Assembly (NCBI GenBank): GCA_947494675.1
Contig: CANLVP010000002.1
Location: 620,001 to 684,000 of the forward strand
Source: an uncultured Paracoccaceae bacterium
Lineage (GTDB): Bacteria; Pseudomonadota; Alphaproteobacteria; Rhodobacterales; Rhodobacteraceae
DNA: 64,000 nt
Reading direction: 5' to 3'
Under the pieces are notes generated by a model. It made no database searches. It had not been told where the DNA came from and saw only the letters and a list, made by a program, of their open reading frames with translations. The position numbers and the translations under genes are program-made. Each line of letters starts with the position of its first letter. Position 1 is the first letter of the stretch. Shown one piece after another: positions 1-8,911 of this stretch.

Positions 1-2412
1 TGCCTTTTTGCGCCGTGTGCGCGTGCGCTTGGGCTTTTCGGCTGGCGCGTCTTCGGCTGCGGGTGCTTCGGCCTCTGCCGTTGCAACGTCAGCGTCGGCA
101 CTTACCTCTGCGGCGACCTCAGGCTCTGCCTTTTTGCGGCGGGTCCGGGTGCGCTTGGGCTTTTCAGCGGGCGCGTCCTCTGGCTTGGCGTCCGCTTCGG
201 CTGGGGCGTCTTCTGCTGCGGCTGGCGCGTCAGATGTAGCTTCTGCGTCCGCAGGCGCGGCCTGTTGGCCCTCGCCCTGCGGCTGGTCGCCCTGGTTCTC
301 ACCACCGCCGCCACCGCGACGCCGACGACGCCGACGACGGCGCTTTTTGGGCCGATCTTCACCATCCGCATGGATGGTTGTGGTCTCTTCCTCGTCATCC
401 TCAGGCGTTTCGACCACGACATCATCATCGTCGTCGTCCATCATCACGGCGGAGGAGACAACAACCGGAGCGGCATCAGGGACGACGCGTGTTGCGGTTT
501 TAAACTTCTCAATCGCGAAGTCGGGCGAGACCATGGAGGGATCACATTCGATCCGCACGGACATGCCGTAACGCGCCTCAATCTCGGCGATATGTTCGCG
601 TTTGCCGTTCATCAGGAAGTTGGCAATCGACACAGGTGCCTTGATCAGCACCTCTTTGGAGCGACCGCGCACGCCCTCTTCTTCCAGCTGACGCAGGATG
701 TTGAGCGCGACGTTGTCGTCAGAGCGCAAGAGGCCGGTGCCGTGGCAATGGCTACACATCTGGGTCGTCGCCTCGAGCATGCCGGGGCGCAGACGCTGAC
801 GCGACATTTCCATCAGGCCAAAGCCCGAAATCCGGCCCACCTGAATGCGGGCGCGATCTGTCTTGAGCTTGTCCTTGAAGCGCTTTTCGACGGCCGTGTT
901 GTTGCGGCGTTCATCCATGTCGATGTAGTCGATCACGATCAGACCGGCGAGGTCGCGCAGACGCAATTGGCGGGCGACTTCATCTGCCGCTTCAAGGTTG
1001 GTCTTGAGCGCAGTTTGCTCGATCGAGCCCTCTTTGGTGGCGCGACCGGAGTTCACGTCGATGGCCACAAGCGCCTCTGTCACGCCGATCACGATGTAGC
1101 CGCCGGAGGGCAGCTGCACGGTCGGGTTGAACATGCCGGCAAGGTAGCCTTCAACCTGATAGCGGGCGTAAAGCGGCAGTTGTTCGGCGTAATGTTTCAC
1201 GTTTTTGGCGTGGGACGGCATGATCATTTTCATGAAGTCCTTGGCCTCGCGGTAGCCGGTGTCGCCTGCCACGATGACCTCGTCGATCTCTTTGGAATAC
1301 AGATCGCGGATCGAGCGTTTGATCAGGTTGCCTTCTTCGTAGATCCCCGCAGGTGCAGTGGATTTCAGCGTGAGCTCGCGAATTTGTTCCCACATCCGTT
1401 GCAGGTATTCATAGTCGCGCTTGATCTCTGTTTTGGTGCGCTGCGACCCGGCGGTGCGGATGATTAGCCCTGCGCCCTCGGGCACAGACATTGAATTGGC
1501 GATTTCCTTGAGCTTTTTGCGGTCGGGTGCGTTGGTGATCTTGCGGCTGATGCCACCACCGCGCGCGGTGTTGGGCATAAGCACGCAGTAACGGCCCGCG
1601 AGCGACAGATAGGTCGTCAGGGCAGCACCCTTGTTGCCGCGTTCTTCTTTGACCACCTGCACCAGCAGAATCTGGCGGACCTTGACGACTTCCTGAATTT
1701 TGTACCGCTTGGGGCGCGGCTTGCGCACGGGGCGGACCTCATCCGTGTCGTCTTCCTTGGCGACGCTTTCGATGGTTTCGTCCTTGGACGTGGCATCGGC
1801 GGCCTTGTCGTCGTCGGTGTCGTCATCGTCGTCGCTGGTGTTGGTGTCGTCATCGCTGTCGCTGTCGACGTCTTCGTCAGCGGCAGGCGTTTCAACGGGC
1901 GTTTCGCCGACCAGTTCCATCGGGCTGGAGCCTTCTTCGGCATCGTCGATGTCGATGGTTTCCATGCCCTTGATATCGCCAGAGGTTTCATCCTCTTCGG
2001 TCTCGACCTCTTGTGTCGCGACGGCATCATCAGTCTGGGCCTCAGCGGCCTTGGACCGGCTGCGGCGGCGACGCTTTGGCTTGGGCTTTTCGTCTTCGTC
2101 TTCCGCTGCTTTGAGGCTTTCGGCATAGGCCTTTTCCTCGGCCAGCAGAGCCTCGCGGTCAGCGACAGGGATTTGGTAGTAGTCGGGGTGGATTTCCGAG
2201 AACGCAAGGAACCCGTGGCGATTGCCGCCGTAGTCCACAAACGCCGCCTGCAACGAGGGTTCGACCCGCGTGACCTTGGCTAGATAGATGTTCCCAGCAA
2301 GCTGACGCTTGAACTGGCTTTCGAAATCAAATTCCTCGACTTTGTTTCCGTCGACCACAACAACGCGGGTTTCTTCCGCGTGTGTGGCATCGATAAGCAT
2401 TTTCTTTGGCAT
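1..2412 (-). CDS. rne: Ribonuclease E (C-terminus cut by window edge)
   Basis: Endoribonuclease that scaffolds the RNA degradosome. The reading frame is open from the ATG (MPKKMLIDATHAEE) to the left edge, 804 residues without a stop. The two catalytic aspartates sit in LVAIDVNSGR and VIDYIDMDERR, and the Zn-link cysteines in CSHCHGTG. The N-terminal S1 domain is interrupted at about residues 85-235 by an acidic insert with an Arg cluster and long Asp/Glu runs, as known for alphaproteobacterial RNase E. After the catalytic core come DDDDD, a nine-Arg run followed by glycines, and an Ala/Pro/Glu-rich tail repeating a PKRTRTRRKK block at least twice; the second copy touches the window edge. These tails bind RNA and degradosome partners in the family. 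The next gene upstream is more than 400 bases away, so a long leader is likely; RNase E genes are commonly autoregulated through the leader. Confidence 0.96.
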   Translation of the reverse strand, partial: MPKKMLIDATHAEETRVVVVDGNKVEEFDFESQFKRQLAGNIYLAKVTRVEPSLQAAFVDYGGNRHGFLAFSEIHPDYYQIPVADREALLAEEKAYAESLKAAEDEDEKPKPKRRRRSRSKAAEAQTDDAVATQEVETEEDETSGDIKGMETIDIDDAEEGSSPMELVGETPVETPAADEDVDSDSDDDTNTSDDDDDTDDDKAADATSKDETIESVAKEDDTDEVRPVRKPRPKRYKIQEVVKVRQILLVQVVKEERGNKGAALTTYLSLAGRYCVLMPNTARGGGISRKITNAPDRKKLKEIANSMSVPEGAGLIIRTAGSQRTKTEIKRDYEYLQRMWEQIRELTLKSTAPAGIYEEGNLIKRSIRDLYSKEIDEVIVAGDTGYREAKDFMKMIMPSHAKNVKHYAEQLPLYARYQVEGYLAGMFNPTVQLPSGGYIVIGVTEALVAIDVNSGRATKEGSIEQTALKTNLEAADEVARQLRLRDLAGLIVIDYIDMDERRNNTAVEKRFKDKLKTDRARIQVGRISGFGLMEMSRQRLRPGMLEATTQMCSHCHGTGLLRSDDNVALNILRQLEEEGVRGRSKEVLIKAPVSIANFLMNGKREHIAEIEARYGMSVRIECDPSMVSPDFAIEKFKTATRVVPDAAPVVVSSAVMMDDDDDDVVVETPEDDEEETTTIHADGEDRPKKRRRRRRRRRGGGGGENQGDQPQGEGQQAAPADAEATSDAPAAAEDAPAEADAKPEDAPAEKPKRTRTRRKKAEPEVAAEVSADADVATAEAEAPAAEDAPAEKPKRTRTRRKKA

Positions 2413-2823
2413 TTTGTCCATTCGCACGCACAACCGGCCTGCCCCCTGGGGGAGCTTCGGTTCGGTTGACATGTCTGATTTGGGCGATCACGGCGCGGGC
2501 AGCGACCCGGCCCCTTGGGGCGTGGTTCTGGCTGCCTGTATGTTGCGCGCTTTGCATCGCGTTTCTTCTCCGACCACCGCATCGGGTGGCCCATTCATGG
2601 CCCGGCTCTGCACAAACACACATGCGACCAGGGCGTTCTTCTGGCCCGCTGGGGCCAAATCAGCTGCAGATACCGGTTGTCCGCGCATCTGTCAGAGAAT
2701 CTCCCGGATGGCACCAAGCATCGTCGCAAGGACATCCGTATCTCCTACATAAGTCACAGCGCTGTCATAAAACAAGATGCGATCGCATCAATCGTGCATT
2801 CAACTGTCAGAGATTGATTTGAA
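2413..2823. other. Non-coding stretch upstream of rne with a perfect 14-bp palindrome
   Basis: I see no convincing gene in these 411 bases, although short frames exist on both strands. It must hold the rne promoter and 5' leader. A perfect palindrome, GATGCGATCGCATC, lies at 2776-2789, close to the end of the GT51-like gene, so it could be part of a promoter or operator for rne. No sharp terminator for the upstream gene was seen. Confidence 0.5.
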
Positions 2824-3501
2824 TTAGGTGCCTGCGGCAGGATCCGCGCAGCCATCAAGCCAGACATCGCTGTTGCCCAGGGGCGTGCATTCGCCTGCAA
2901 CGAGCCGCTTGATCCGGGCGATCCGGGTTTGCAGCACTTTGTCCGCCTCGCCAAGGGCCAGATCACGCGGGGCGATCAGGACGGCGACCAGCGCGATGAA
3001 CTGATCTTCGGTGATTTGATCTGGGGGCGCGTCAAAATGCGCCTCACTCGCGGCAAAGAAGCCGGTGACCCAATTGCCATCGGGGTCACGCCCCATCGAG
3101 GCGCTATTCAGAAAGAGGGCGAGGATTTGCGGCTTGGTCAGGCCGCGTTCCAGCCCCACCGCATAGGCGGTCTGGCGCAGTTTGCGGTAGCCCGGGATAA
3201 ATTCATCAAAGCCCGAGCGCTTGGACAGGGATTGCGTGATCGTGGTAATCCCCGCCCCCGGTGTGGTCAGATCAAAGCCCACATGGGCAAAGAAAGCGGG
3301 GTCTTCCACGGCGAGCAGGATGGCTTGTCTGTCGGGGCCAAGCGCCCCCGCCCCGTAGCCAGCCGCGATCAGTGCGTCGGCCTCGGCGCTCAGCTGCGCC
3401 GTGGCTTTGACGCCGTCGCGGTAGCCTATCCAGCCATAGATGCCGCAGGCGAGAACCGCCAGCAGCAGCACCCAAGCCACCAATCGAATAATCCTGCGCA
3501 T
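2824..3501 (-). CDS. Short GT51 peptidoglycan transglycosylase-like membrane protein
   Basis: 225 residues. An N-terminal membrane anchor (about residues 4-24) is followed by a GT51-type lysozyme-like fold. Motif 1 is present with the catalytic glutamate (E66, VEDPAFFAHVGFD), and motif 2 appears as TTITQSLSK. Motif 3, normally RKxxE, reads RKLRQ, so the second conserved glutamate is replaced by Q110. There is no transpeptidase domain, as in monofunctional transglycosylases (MtgA-like). The start lies three bases after the dctD-like stop, so the gene is probably co-transcribed with the two-component pair. Activity is uncertain because of the motif 3 change; a regulatory or weakened enzyme is possible. 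Confidence 0.8.
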   Translation of the reverse strand: MRRIIRLVAWVLLLAVLACGIYGWIGYRDGVKATAQLSAEADALIAAGYGAGALGPDRQAILLAVEDPAFFAHVGFDLTTPGAGITTITQSLSKRSGFDEFIPGYRKLRQTAYAVGLERGLTKPQILALFLNSASMGRDPDGNWVTGFFAASEAHFDAPPDQITEDQFIALVAVLIAPRDLALGEADKVLQTRIARIKRLVAGECTPLGNSDVWLDGCADPAAGT

Positions 3502-3504
3502 GCC

Positions 3505-4839
3505 TTAGTGTAGGTAATCAGATCGCGTCAGGCCATACTTGGCCATCTTTTCGTTCAGCGTCCGGCGCGGCAGGCACAATTCTTCCATCACCGCGACGAT
3601 GCTGCCTTTGTGGCGGCGCATGGTGTTGTCGATCAGCATCCGTTCAAAGGCCTCAACGAATTCCTTGAGCGGTTTGCCCTCGGTCGTCATGGCGGGCCGG
3701 GTGTCTTCGGTATCGGCCATCAGAAGCGAGGCGATGGACCCCGTGCCACGGCGGTTTTGCAGCACGGCGCGTTCGGCCACGTTGATCAGCTGGCGCACGT
3801 TGCCGGGCCATGGGGCTTGCAGCAGTTGCGCGGCCTCTTGCGCTGAGACTTCGGGCGCGTCGCAGCCGTATTCGTCAGCGAATTGCTCTGACAGGCGGGT
3901 AAAGAGCGACAGGATGTCCTCGCCGCGTTGGCGCAGCGGTGGCACGATGATCTTGAGCGCGGCAAGCCGGTAAAAGAGATCGGGGCGCAGCACGCTTTCG
4001 CAGGTCTTGTCTTGTTCCTGGAGGTTGCAGATCGCCACGATCCGCGTCTCAGCAGGGTTGCCCTGTTCGTTGATCGCGGTCAGCAGGCGGGCCTGCAGCG
4101 CGTGGGAAAGCGATTCGATGTCCTCAAGCACCAGCGTGCCGCCGCGCGCCTCTTCCATGGCGGGGATCGGTTCATCCTCTTGGGCGGGGCCAAAAAGACG
4201 ACGCGAGAGCGCTTCTTCCTCATAGGCCGAACAGGCGATGAGCGTGAATTTCTTCGACGCGCGTGCGCCAACGGCGTGCAGCGCATGGGCGACAAGGGTT
4301 TTGCCGGTGCCGGTTTCGCCTTCGATCAGCACATGGCCGTCGGCCTGGCCCAGATCGAGGATGTCTTCCTTTAGCCGCTCCATGGGGGCGGACAGGCCGA
4401 TCAGCTTTTTCATGATCGCAGTGCCGTCGGACAGTTCCTTGCGCAGGGCACGGTTGTCGAGCGTCAGACGCCGCGCGGAGGTGGCGCGTTTGGCCAGTTC
4501 CGTCATGCGGTCGGGGTTAAACGGCTTTTCTAGAAAGTCGAAAGCACCGATGCGCATCGCCTCAACCGCCATGGGCACGTCGCCGTGGCCGGTGATCATG
4601 ATGACGGGCAACGCGCTGTCGACGCCTTTGATCTTTTTGAGAAACTGCATCCCGTCCATGCCGGGCATCTTGATATCGCTGACGATGATACCGGGGAAAT
4701 CGTTCCCAACCCCGCGCAGCGCGTCTTCAGCGCTGGCATAGGTTTCGGTGTCAAATCCCGACAGGGCCAGCCACTGGCTGATCGACTGCCGCATATCTTT
4801 TTCATCGTCCACAATGGCGATCTTCATGGCCTTGCTCAT
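3505..4839 (-). CDS. dctD: DctD-like response regulator with AAA+ and Fis-type HTH domains, lacking GAFTGA
   Basis: 444 residues: receiver domain (1-120, phosphoacceptor D55 in IVSDIKMPGMDG), AAA+ domain of the NtrC family (about 145-375) and a C-terminal Fis-like HTH (about 400-444). Walker A is intact (GETGTGKT, 174-181). The GAFTGA loop that contacts sigma-54 is absent: between LFG (215) and the Walker B region only a short unrelated stretch is found. Walker B reads LVLEDIE instead of the usual LFLDEIE. The domain order and the adjacent DctB-like kinase, 12 bases upstream, support a C4-dicarboxylate transport regulator. No dctPQM transporter lies nearby, so the substrate is inferred. Loss of GAFTGA suggests activation without sigma-54, as described for Rhodobacter NtrC. 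Confidence 0.85.
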   Translation of the reverse strand: MSKAMKIAIVDDEKDMRQSISQWLALSGFDTETYASAEDALRGVGNDFPGIIVSDIKMPGMDGMQFLKKIKGVDSALPVIMITGHGDVPMAVEAMRIGAFDFLEKPFNPDRMTELAKRATSARRLTLDNRALRKELSDGTAIMKKLIGLSAPMERLKEDILDLGQADGHVLIEGETGTGKTLVAHALHAVGARASKKFTLIACSAYEEEALSRRLFGPAQEDEPIPAMEEARGGTLVLEDIESLSHALQARLLTAINEQGNPAETRIVAICNLQEQDKTCESVLRPDLFYRLAALKIIVPPLRQRGEDILSLFTRLSEQFADEYGCDAPEVSAQEAAQLLQAPWPGNVRQLINVAERAVLQNRRGTGSIASLLMADTEDTRPAMTTEGKPLKEFVEAFERMLIDNTMRRHKGSIVAVMEELCLPRRTLNEKMAKYGLTRSDYLH

Positions 4840-4851
4840 GTGTCGCTCCTT

Positions 4852-6606
4852 TTATTCTGCCGCCGCGAGGTCTTCGCGGAAAATCGGCAACCTGACCTCG
4901 AACACCGCACCGCCGTTCGCGCCATTGCGCGCCGTCAGTCGGCCCCCTAAGTCGTTTACAATGCCCGACGAGATGGCAAGGCCTAACCCAACGCCATCAC
5001 CGGGCTGCTTGGTGGTGTAGAACGGCTCGAACAGGTTATCGAGGTCTTCGATCCCCTTGCCGTTGTCGCGCACCGTCAGTGTCATTTCATCCCCCGCAGC
5101 GAGGATCACATCGATCCTTGGGTCCCGTTCTGATTTGGTAGCGTCGAGGGCGTTTCGCAAGAGGTTGATGATCACCTGTTCGAGACGCAGCCGATCCCCC
5201 ATGATGAGCGGCACATCGGACGGCAGTGTGCGGCTGATTTCCACATGCCGGGTCTTGAGCTGCGGTTCCATCATCGCCAGCGCAGAGCTGACCGCAGCCC
5301 TTGTATCAACGGGTTCAAAGGCATCGGCACCTTTGCGGGCATAGGATTTGAGCTGCCGGGTGATCGCGCCCATGCGTTCAATCAGATCATCGATGCGCTG
5401 GAACGAGGATAGCGCCTCTTCGGGGCGTTTGCGTTGCAGCAAGAGCCGGGCCCCGGCGAGGTAGGTTTTCATCGCCGCCAGCGGTTGGTTGAGCTCGTGA
5501 CTGACGGCGGCCGACATCTCGCCAAGGGCCGCGAGTTTTGAGGTCTGCGCCACGGTCTGTTCGGCCACTTCGAGGTTCTTTTCCACCTTTTCGCGTTCGG
5601 CGATTTCCCGCTGGAGGGCCACGTTCAATGCGCGCAACTCTGCCGATTCACGCTGGAACAGCACCAGCCGCGACGCGGTCTTGCGCGATGCGGCCCAAAA
5701 CAAGAGCGCCAGCAGGATCGCGAATCCCATGACTTCGATCGCCAGCACCGAGTTCACACGTTCACGAACCGAGGAATAGGCGGTGTAGCTGACCATGCGC
5801 CAGCCCTGGAACGGCACGCGGGCTTCGCGGCGCAACACCGCCTCACCAGCCACATAGGCGTCAACCGGGAGCGCGGCCCAATCGGTCGTTGCACGGATTG
5901 CGCGCTGGATGGCTGAGGGCGCAGAGGCGCGTTCAAGGGCCGCATCCTCGACCAAGCCACGCCAGCGCGGTTCGGTGGACAGAATGATCGTGCCCTCGCT
6001 ATCGGTGACAAAGACGGCGTCCGTGACCCCGGCCCAGCCGCGTTCCAGCTTGCGCAGATCAACCTCAACCGCGATGACGCCCAAGGTCGCCGCACCACTT
6101 GTCATCTTGCGCGAATAGACAGAGACATTACCGCCCTCTTCGGTCTGTTCGCTGGTGAAAACCGTGTCATTGCTGCGCAAAGCGTCCAGAAAATAGGCCT
6201 GCGCCCGGTGGCTTTCGCCCAGCCGATTGCGGTCGGTGGCGGCCACGATGCGCCCGTCCTTGTCAAAGAGCACAAGCGAGGCGGCACCAATTTCATCGAC
6301 AAAGGATAAGAGCCGCGCGGTGGAGAGCGAAAAGTCAGAGCTATCGAGCGCGCGGATGAGTTCGGGGTCCCGTGCCAGAAGCTGCGGCACGATGGAATTG
6401 CGCTGCAGCTCGCTCATCAAGTTGGCGACATAGAGCGTCAGGCGGACTTCGGCGCGGTTGCGGGTGTTTTCGGTAAAGCGCTGGGTCAAAAGCTGGTTGG
6501 TGACCGAGATCACGAGCACGCCAAATGCGGCCAGCAGCAAGACGGCGACGCGCAGCCGCCAACCGCCGCGGCGCAGTCCAAAACGTGATGATTTAGCCCC
6601 TGACAT
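4852..6606 (-). CDS. dctB: DctB-like sensor histidine kinase
   Basis: 584 residues. An N-terminal transmembrane helix (about 19-40), a long periplasmic sensing region typical of the double-PAS/Cache fold of DctB, a second membrane helix near residue 300, a coiled-coil linker, and a kinase core. The H box is GEMSAAVSHELNQPLAAMK, the N box INLLRNALDATK, the G1 box VRDNGKGI and the G2 box GVGLGLAISSGIV. The combination with the adjacent DctD-like regulator points to sensing of C4-dicarboxylates at the inner membrane; the ligand is inferred from family and context only. The gene starts 46 bases after purQ on the same strand. Confidence 0.88.
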   Translation of the reverse strand: MSGAKSSRFGLRRGGWRLRVAVLLLAAFGVLVISVTNQLLTQRFTENTRNRAEVRLTLYVANLMSELQRNSIVPQLLARDPELIRALDSSDFSLSTARLLSFVDEIGAASLVLFDKDGRIVAATDRNRLGESHRAQAYFLDALRSNDTVFTSEQTEEGGNVSVYSRKMTSGAATLGVIAVEVDLRKLERGWAGVTDAVFVTDSEGTIILSTEPRWRGLVEDAALERASAPSAIQRAIRATTDWAALPVDAYVAGEAVLRREARVPFQGWRMVSYTAYSSVRERVNSVLAIEVMGFAILLALLFWAASRKTASRLVLFQRESAELRALNVALQREIAEREKVEKNLEVAEQTVAQTSKLAALGEMSAAVSHELNQPLAAMKTYLAGARLLLQRKRPEEALSSFQRIDDLIERMGAITRQLKSYARKGADAFEPVDTRAAVSSALAMMEPQLKTRHVEISRTLPSDVPLIMGDRLRLEQVIINLLRNALDATKSERDPRIDVILAAGDEMTLTVRDNGKGIEDLDNLFEPFYTTKQPGDGVGLGLAISSGIVNDLGGRLTARNGANGGAVFEVRLPIFREDLAAAE

Positions 6607-6652
6607 GGTGCAAAACTACGCGGCCCGTTCAGGCCCGGCAAGCGGTGCCCGG

Positions 6653-7318
6653 CTAGGCTTGCACAAATTGGCCGATCAGCCCGCGGAACAGGGCTTGGCC
6701 ATCGGTGCCGCCATGGCCTGCATCCACGGCCCGCTCGGGGTGTGGCATCATGCCCAGAACCCGGCGATTTTCGGACAACACACCCGCGATGTCGTCAACT
6801 GAGCCGTTGGGATTGTCGCCATAGGTAAAGGCGATGCGGTCCTCGCCCTTGAGCGCATCAAGCGTTGCGGCGTCGGCGGTGTAGTTGCCGTCATGGTGCG
6901 CGATGGGGAAATGTACGATGTCGCCCGCGTTGTAGCCTTCGGTAAAGGCGCTTTGCGAGGTCTCGACCGTCAGAGGCGAGGTCTTGCAGACGAATTTGAG
7001 GGCGGCATTGCGCATCAAGGCACCGGGCAGCAATCCTGTTTCGGTCAGCACCTGAAAGCCGTTGCAAACGCCAAGCGCGTACCCGCCGCGTTCCACGTGT
7101 GAAATCAGGGCCTTACAGATCGGGCTTTGCGCGGCGATCGCGCCACAGCGCAGGTAGTCGCCAAAGGAAAAGCCCCCCGGAACAGCGACCAAGTCGACGT
7201 CGGGCAGCGCGCTGTCCTTGTGCCAGACCATGGTGACGTCAGCGCCCGCGGCCTTAAGTGCGACAGCCATGTCCCGGTCACAGTTGGAGCCGGGAAAGAC
7301 GATCACTGCGGCCTTCAT
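6653..7318 (-). CDS. purQ: Phosphoribosylformylglycinamidine synthase, glutaminase subunit PurQ
   Basis: Class I glutamine amidotransferase subunit that supplies ammonia to PurL in step 4 of purine synthesis. The catalytic cysteine is in GVCNGFQVL and the His/Glu pair in [11 protein letters not shown] chose the ATG giving [16 protein letters not shown] (221 residues); an upstream in-frame start would add 18 unrelated residues. The chosen ATG overlaps the purS stop as ATGA, so translation is coupled and the two small subunits are made together. The large subunit purL is not in this window. Confidence 0.96.
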   Translation of the reverse strand: MKAAVIVFPGSNCDRDMAVALKAAGADVTMVWHKDSALPDVDLVAVPGGFSFGDYLRCGAIAAQSPICKALISHVERGGYALGVCNGFQVLTETGLLPGALMRNAALKFVCKTSPLTVETSQSAFTEGYNAGDIVHFPIAHHDGNYTADAATLDALKGEDRIAFTYGDNPNGSVDDIAGVLSENRRVLGMMPHPERAVDAGHGGTDGQALFRGLIGQFVQA

Positions 7319-7545
7319 AGCACTTCGACCCGGTAGCTTTCGATCACGGTATTGGCGAGCAGTTTGTCGCACATCTGGTTGATCGTCGCCTCATCGGTGC
7401 CATCGGCCAGATCAAGTTCGATCACCTTGCCCTGGCGCACGCCGTTCACACCGTCAAAGCCCAGACTTCCCAGTGCGTGGCGGATCGCCTCGCCCTGTGG
7501 GTCCAGAACACCGTTTTTGAGCATGACGTGAACTTTGGCTTTCAT
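7315..7545 (-). CDS. purS: Phosphoribosylformylglycinamidine synthase subunit PurS
   Basis: 76-residue third subunit of the PurSQL complex, found where PurL is the short form. It begins [20 protein letters not shown], the typical PurS start, and contains the conserved region around [16 protein letters not shown]. It lies 13 bases downstream of purC and overlaps purQ by four bases (ATGA). It acts as the structural bridge channelling ammonia between PurQ and PurL in the cytoplasm. Confidence 0.96.
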   Translation of the reverse strand: MKAKVHVMLKNGVLDPQGEAIRHALGSLGFDGVNGVRQGKVIELDLADGTDEATINQMCDKLLANTVIESYRVEVL

Positions 7546-7558
7546 CGCATTGATTTCC

Positions 7559-8323
7559 CTAGTTAATCAGTGTGGGCTTGGTGGGGGCATGGGTGACATT
7601 GCTGGGCAGGACGCCCAAGCGGCGCGCCACTTCGGTATAGGCATCCGAGAGCGAGCCGAGGTCCTTGCGGAACACGTCCTTGTCCAGTTTCTGGCCGGTT
7701 TCGATGTCCCAGAGGCGGCAGCTGTCGGGGCTGATTTCATCCGCGACGATCAGACGCTGGAAGTCGTTGTCCCAGACGCGGCCGACTTCGATCTTGAAGT
7801 CGATGAGTTTGATACCAACGCCGTGCATAACGCCGGACATGAAGTCATTCACCCGCAGGGCGATGCTGACGATATCGTCGAGGTCCTGCTGGCTCGCCCA
7901 GCCAAAGGCGATGATGTATTCTTCGGGCACCAAAGGATCGCCCAGAGCGTCATCCTTGTAGGAAAACTCCACAATAGGACGGGGCAGCGGCGCGCCCTCT
8001 TCCATGCCCATACGTTTGGCCATGGAGCCTGCAGCGACGTTGCGCACAATCACTTCGAGTGGAATAATCTCAACCTGACGGATCAATTGCTCGCGCATAT
8101 TGAGGCGCTTGATGAAATGCGTGGGGATGCCGATGCTGGCCAAACCGTTCATGAAAAACTCGGACAGGCGGTTGTTCAACACGCCCTTGCCTTCGATCAC
8201 GGCCTTCTTTTCCGCGTTGTAGGCGGTGGCGTCATCCTTGAAATATTGCACGAATGTGCCCGGTTCGGGGCCTTCATACAGGATTTTCGCTTTGCCTTCG
8301 TAGATCAATTTGCGGCGTGCCAT
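7559..8323 (-). CDS. purC: SAICAR synthetase PurC
   Basis: Phosphoribosylaminoimidazole-succinocarboxamide synthase, 254 residues. It starts [20 protein letters not shown], with the nucleotide-binding EGKAKI motif, and contains [13 protein letters not shown] and [13 protein letters not shown]. The ATG at 8323 is preceded by GAGG at suitable spacing; an upstream frame extension of 14 residues is not family-like. First gene of a purC-purS-purQ run. It catalyses ATP-dependent joining of CAIR and aspartate in purine synthesis. Confidence 0.96.
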   Translation of the reverse strand: MARRKLIYEGKAKILYEGPEPGTFVQYFKDDATAYNAEKKAVIEGKGVLNNRLSEFFMNGLASIGIPTHFIKRLNMREQLIRQVEIIPLEVIVRNVAAGSMAKRMGMEEGAPLPRPIVEFSYKDDALGDPLVPEEYIIAFGWASQQDLDDIVSIALRVNDFMSGVMHGVGIKLIDFKIEVGRVWDNDFQRLIVADEISPDSCRLWDIETGQKLDKDVFRKDLGSLSDAYTEVARRLGVLPSNVTHAPTKPTLIN

Positions 8324-8458
8324 GGGGGTGCCTCGCGTCAGGGGCCGCCCGGCGCGGGCCGCCATTTGCCAGCCTCTTACGCCAAGCCCCCCTTGCGGGC
8401 AAGCGGTTGCGGGGGCATATCAGGTGTAACTCTCAAATTCTGTCGAAAGGATGCCCCA

Positions 8459-8773
8459 ATGAGCAGTATGAAAGACCGCGAGAACGCGTTCGAGAACAAA
8501 TTCGCCCACGATGCCGAGATGCAATTCAAGGCCGAGGCGCGCCGCAACAAGCTGTTGGGCCTTTGGGCGGCGGACTTGTTGGGCAAAACCGGTGAGGCGG
8601 CGGCGGATTATGCCCGTGAAGTCATCAAATCCGATTTCGAAGAGGCCGGGGATGAGGATGTTTACCGCAAAGTCAGCGGCGATCTGGGCGACAAGGCGGA
8701 CGAAGCGACGATCCGCGCCAAGATGAAAGAGCTGATGGTTGAGGCCAAGGCACAACTGGTCGACGAGGCCTGA
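8459..8773 (+). CDS. DUF1476 protein, F1Fo-ATPase zeta subunit family
   Basis: 104 residues, starting MSSMKDRENAFENKFAHDAE, the hallmark start of DUF1476. In Paracoccus denitrificans this family was shown to be the zeta subunit, an inhibitor that binds the F1 rotor and blocks ATP hydrolysis. The protein is helical and highly charged; the inhibitory N-terminus (DRENAFENKFAHD) is present. The start is supported by AAGGA about eight bases upstream. It is transcribed divergently from purC and ends before a strong hairpin terminator. Confidence 0.93.
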   Translation: MSSMKDRENAFENKFAHDAEMQFKAEARRNKLLGLWAADLLGKTGEAAADYAREVIKSDFEEAGDEDVYRKVSGDLGDKADEATIRAKMKELMVEAKAQLVDEA

Positions 8774-8812
8774 GGCCCGCGCGACTTTTCAGAAAGTCTT
8801 AGACGAATTCAG

Positions 8813-8854
8813 GCGACCGGACCGGCATAGCTGGGGCCGGTCGCTTGTGTTTTA
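8813..8854 (+). terminator. Rho-independent terminator after the zeta-subunit gene
   Basis: GCGACCGG (8813-8820) pairs with CCGGTCGC (8837-8844), followed by a T-rich TTGTGTTTT. Forty bases after the DUF1476 stop and before the mprF-like start. Confidence 0.7.
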
Positions 8855-8911
8855 ACGCTTCGTTCAGACCCGAAAGATACCCAGAAGGCGGGGTTTCGTG
8901 GCGAGGGTTTG

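Noticed and set aside
265-1467. 400-residue frame on the plus strand
   Set aside because: It is the antisense of rne, whose minus-strand frame has all RNase E motifs.
2776-2789. GCGATCGC core as a HIP1-like genome-wide element
   Set aside because: HIP1 is a cyanobacterial feature; the rest of the window does not support that, so a local palindrome is the simpler reading.
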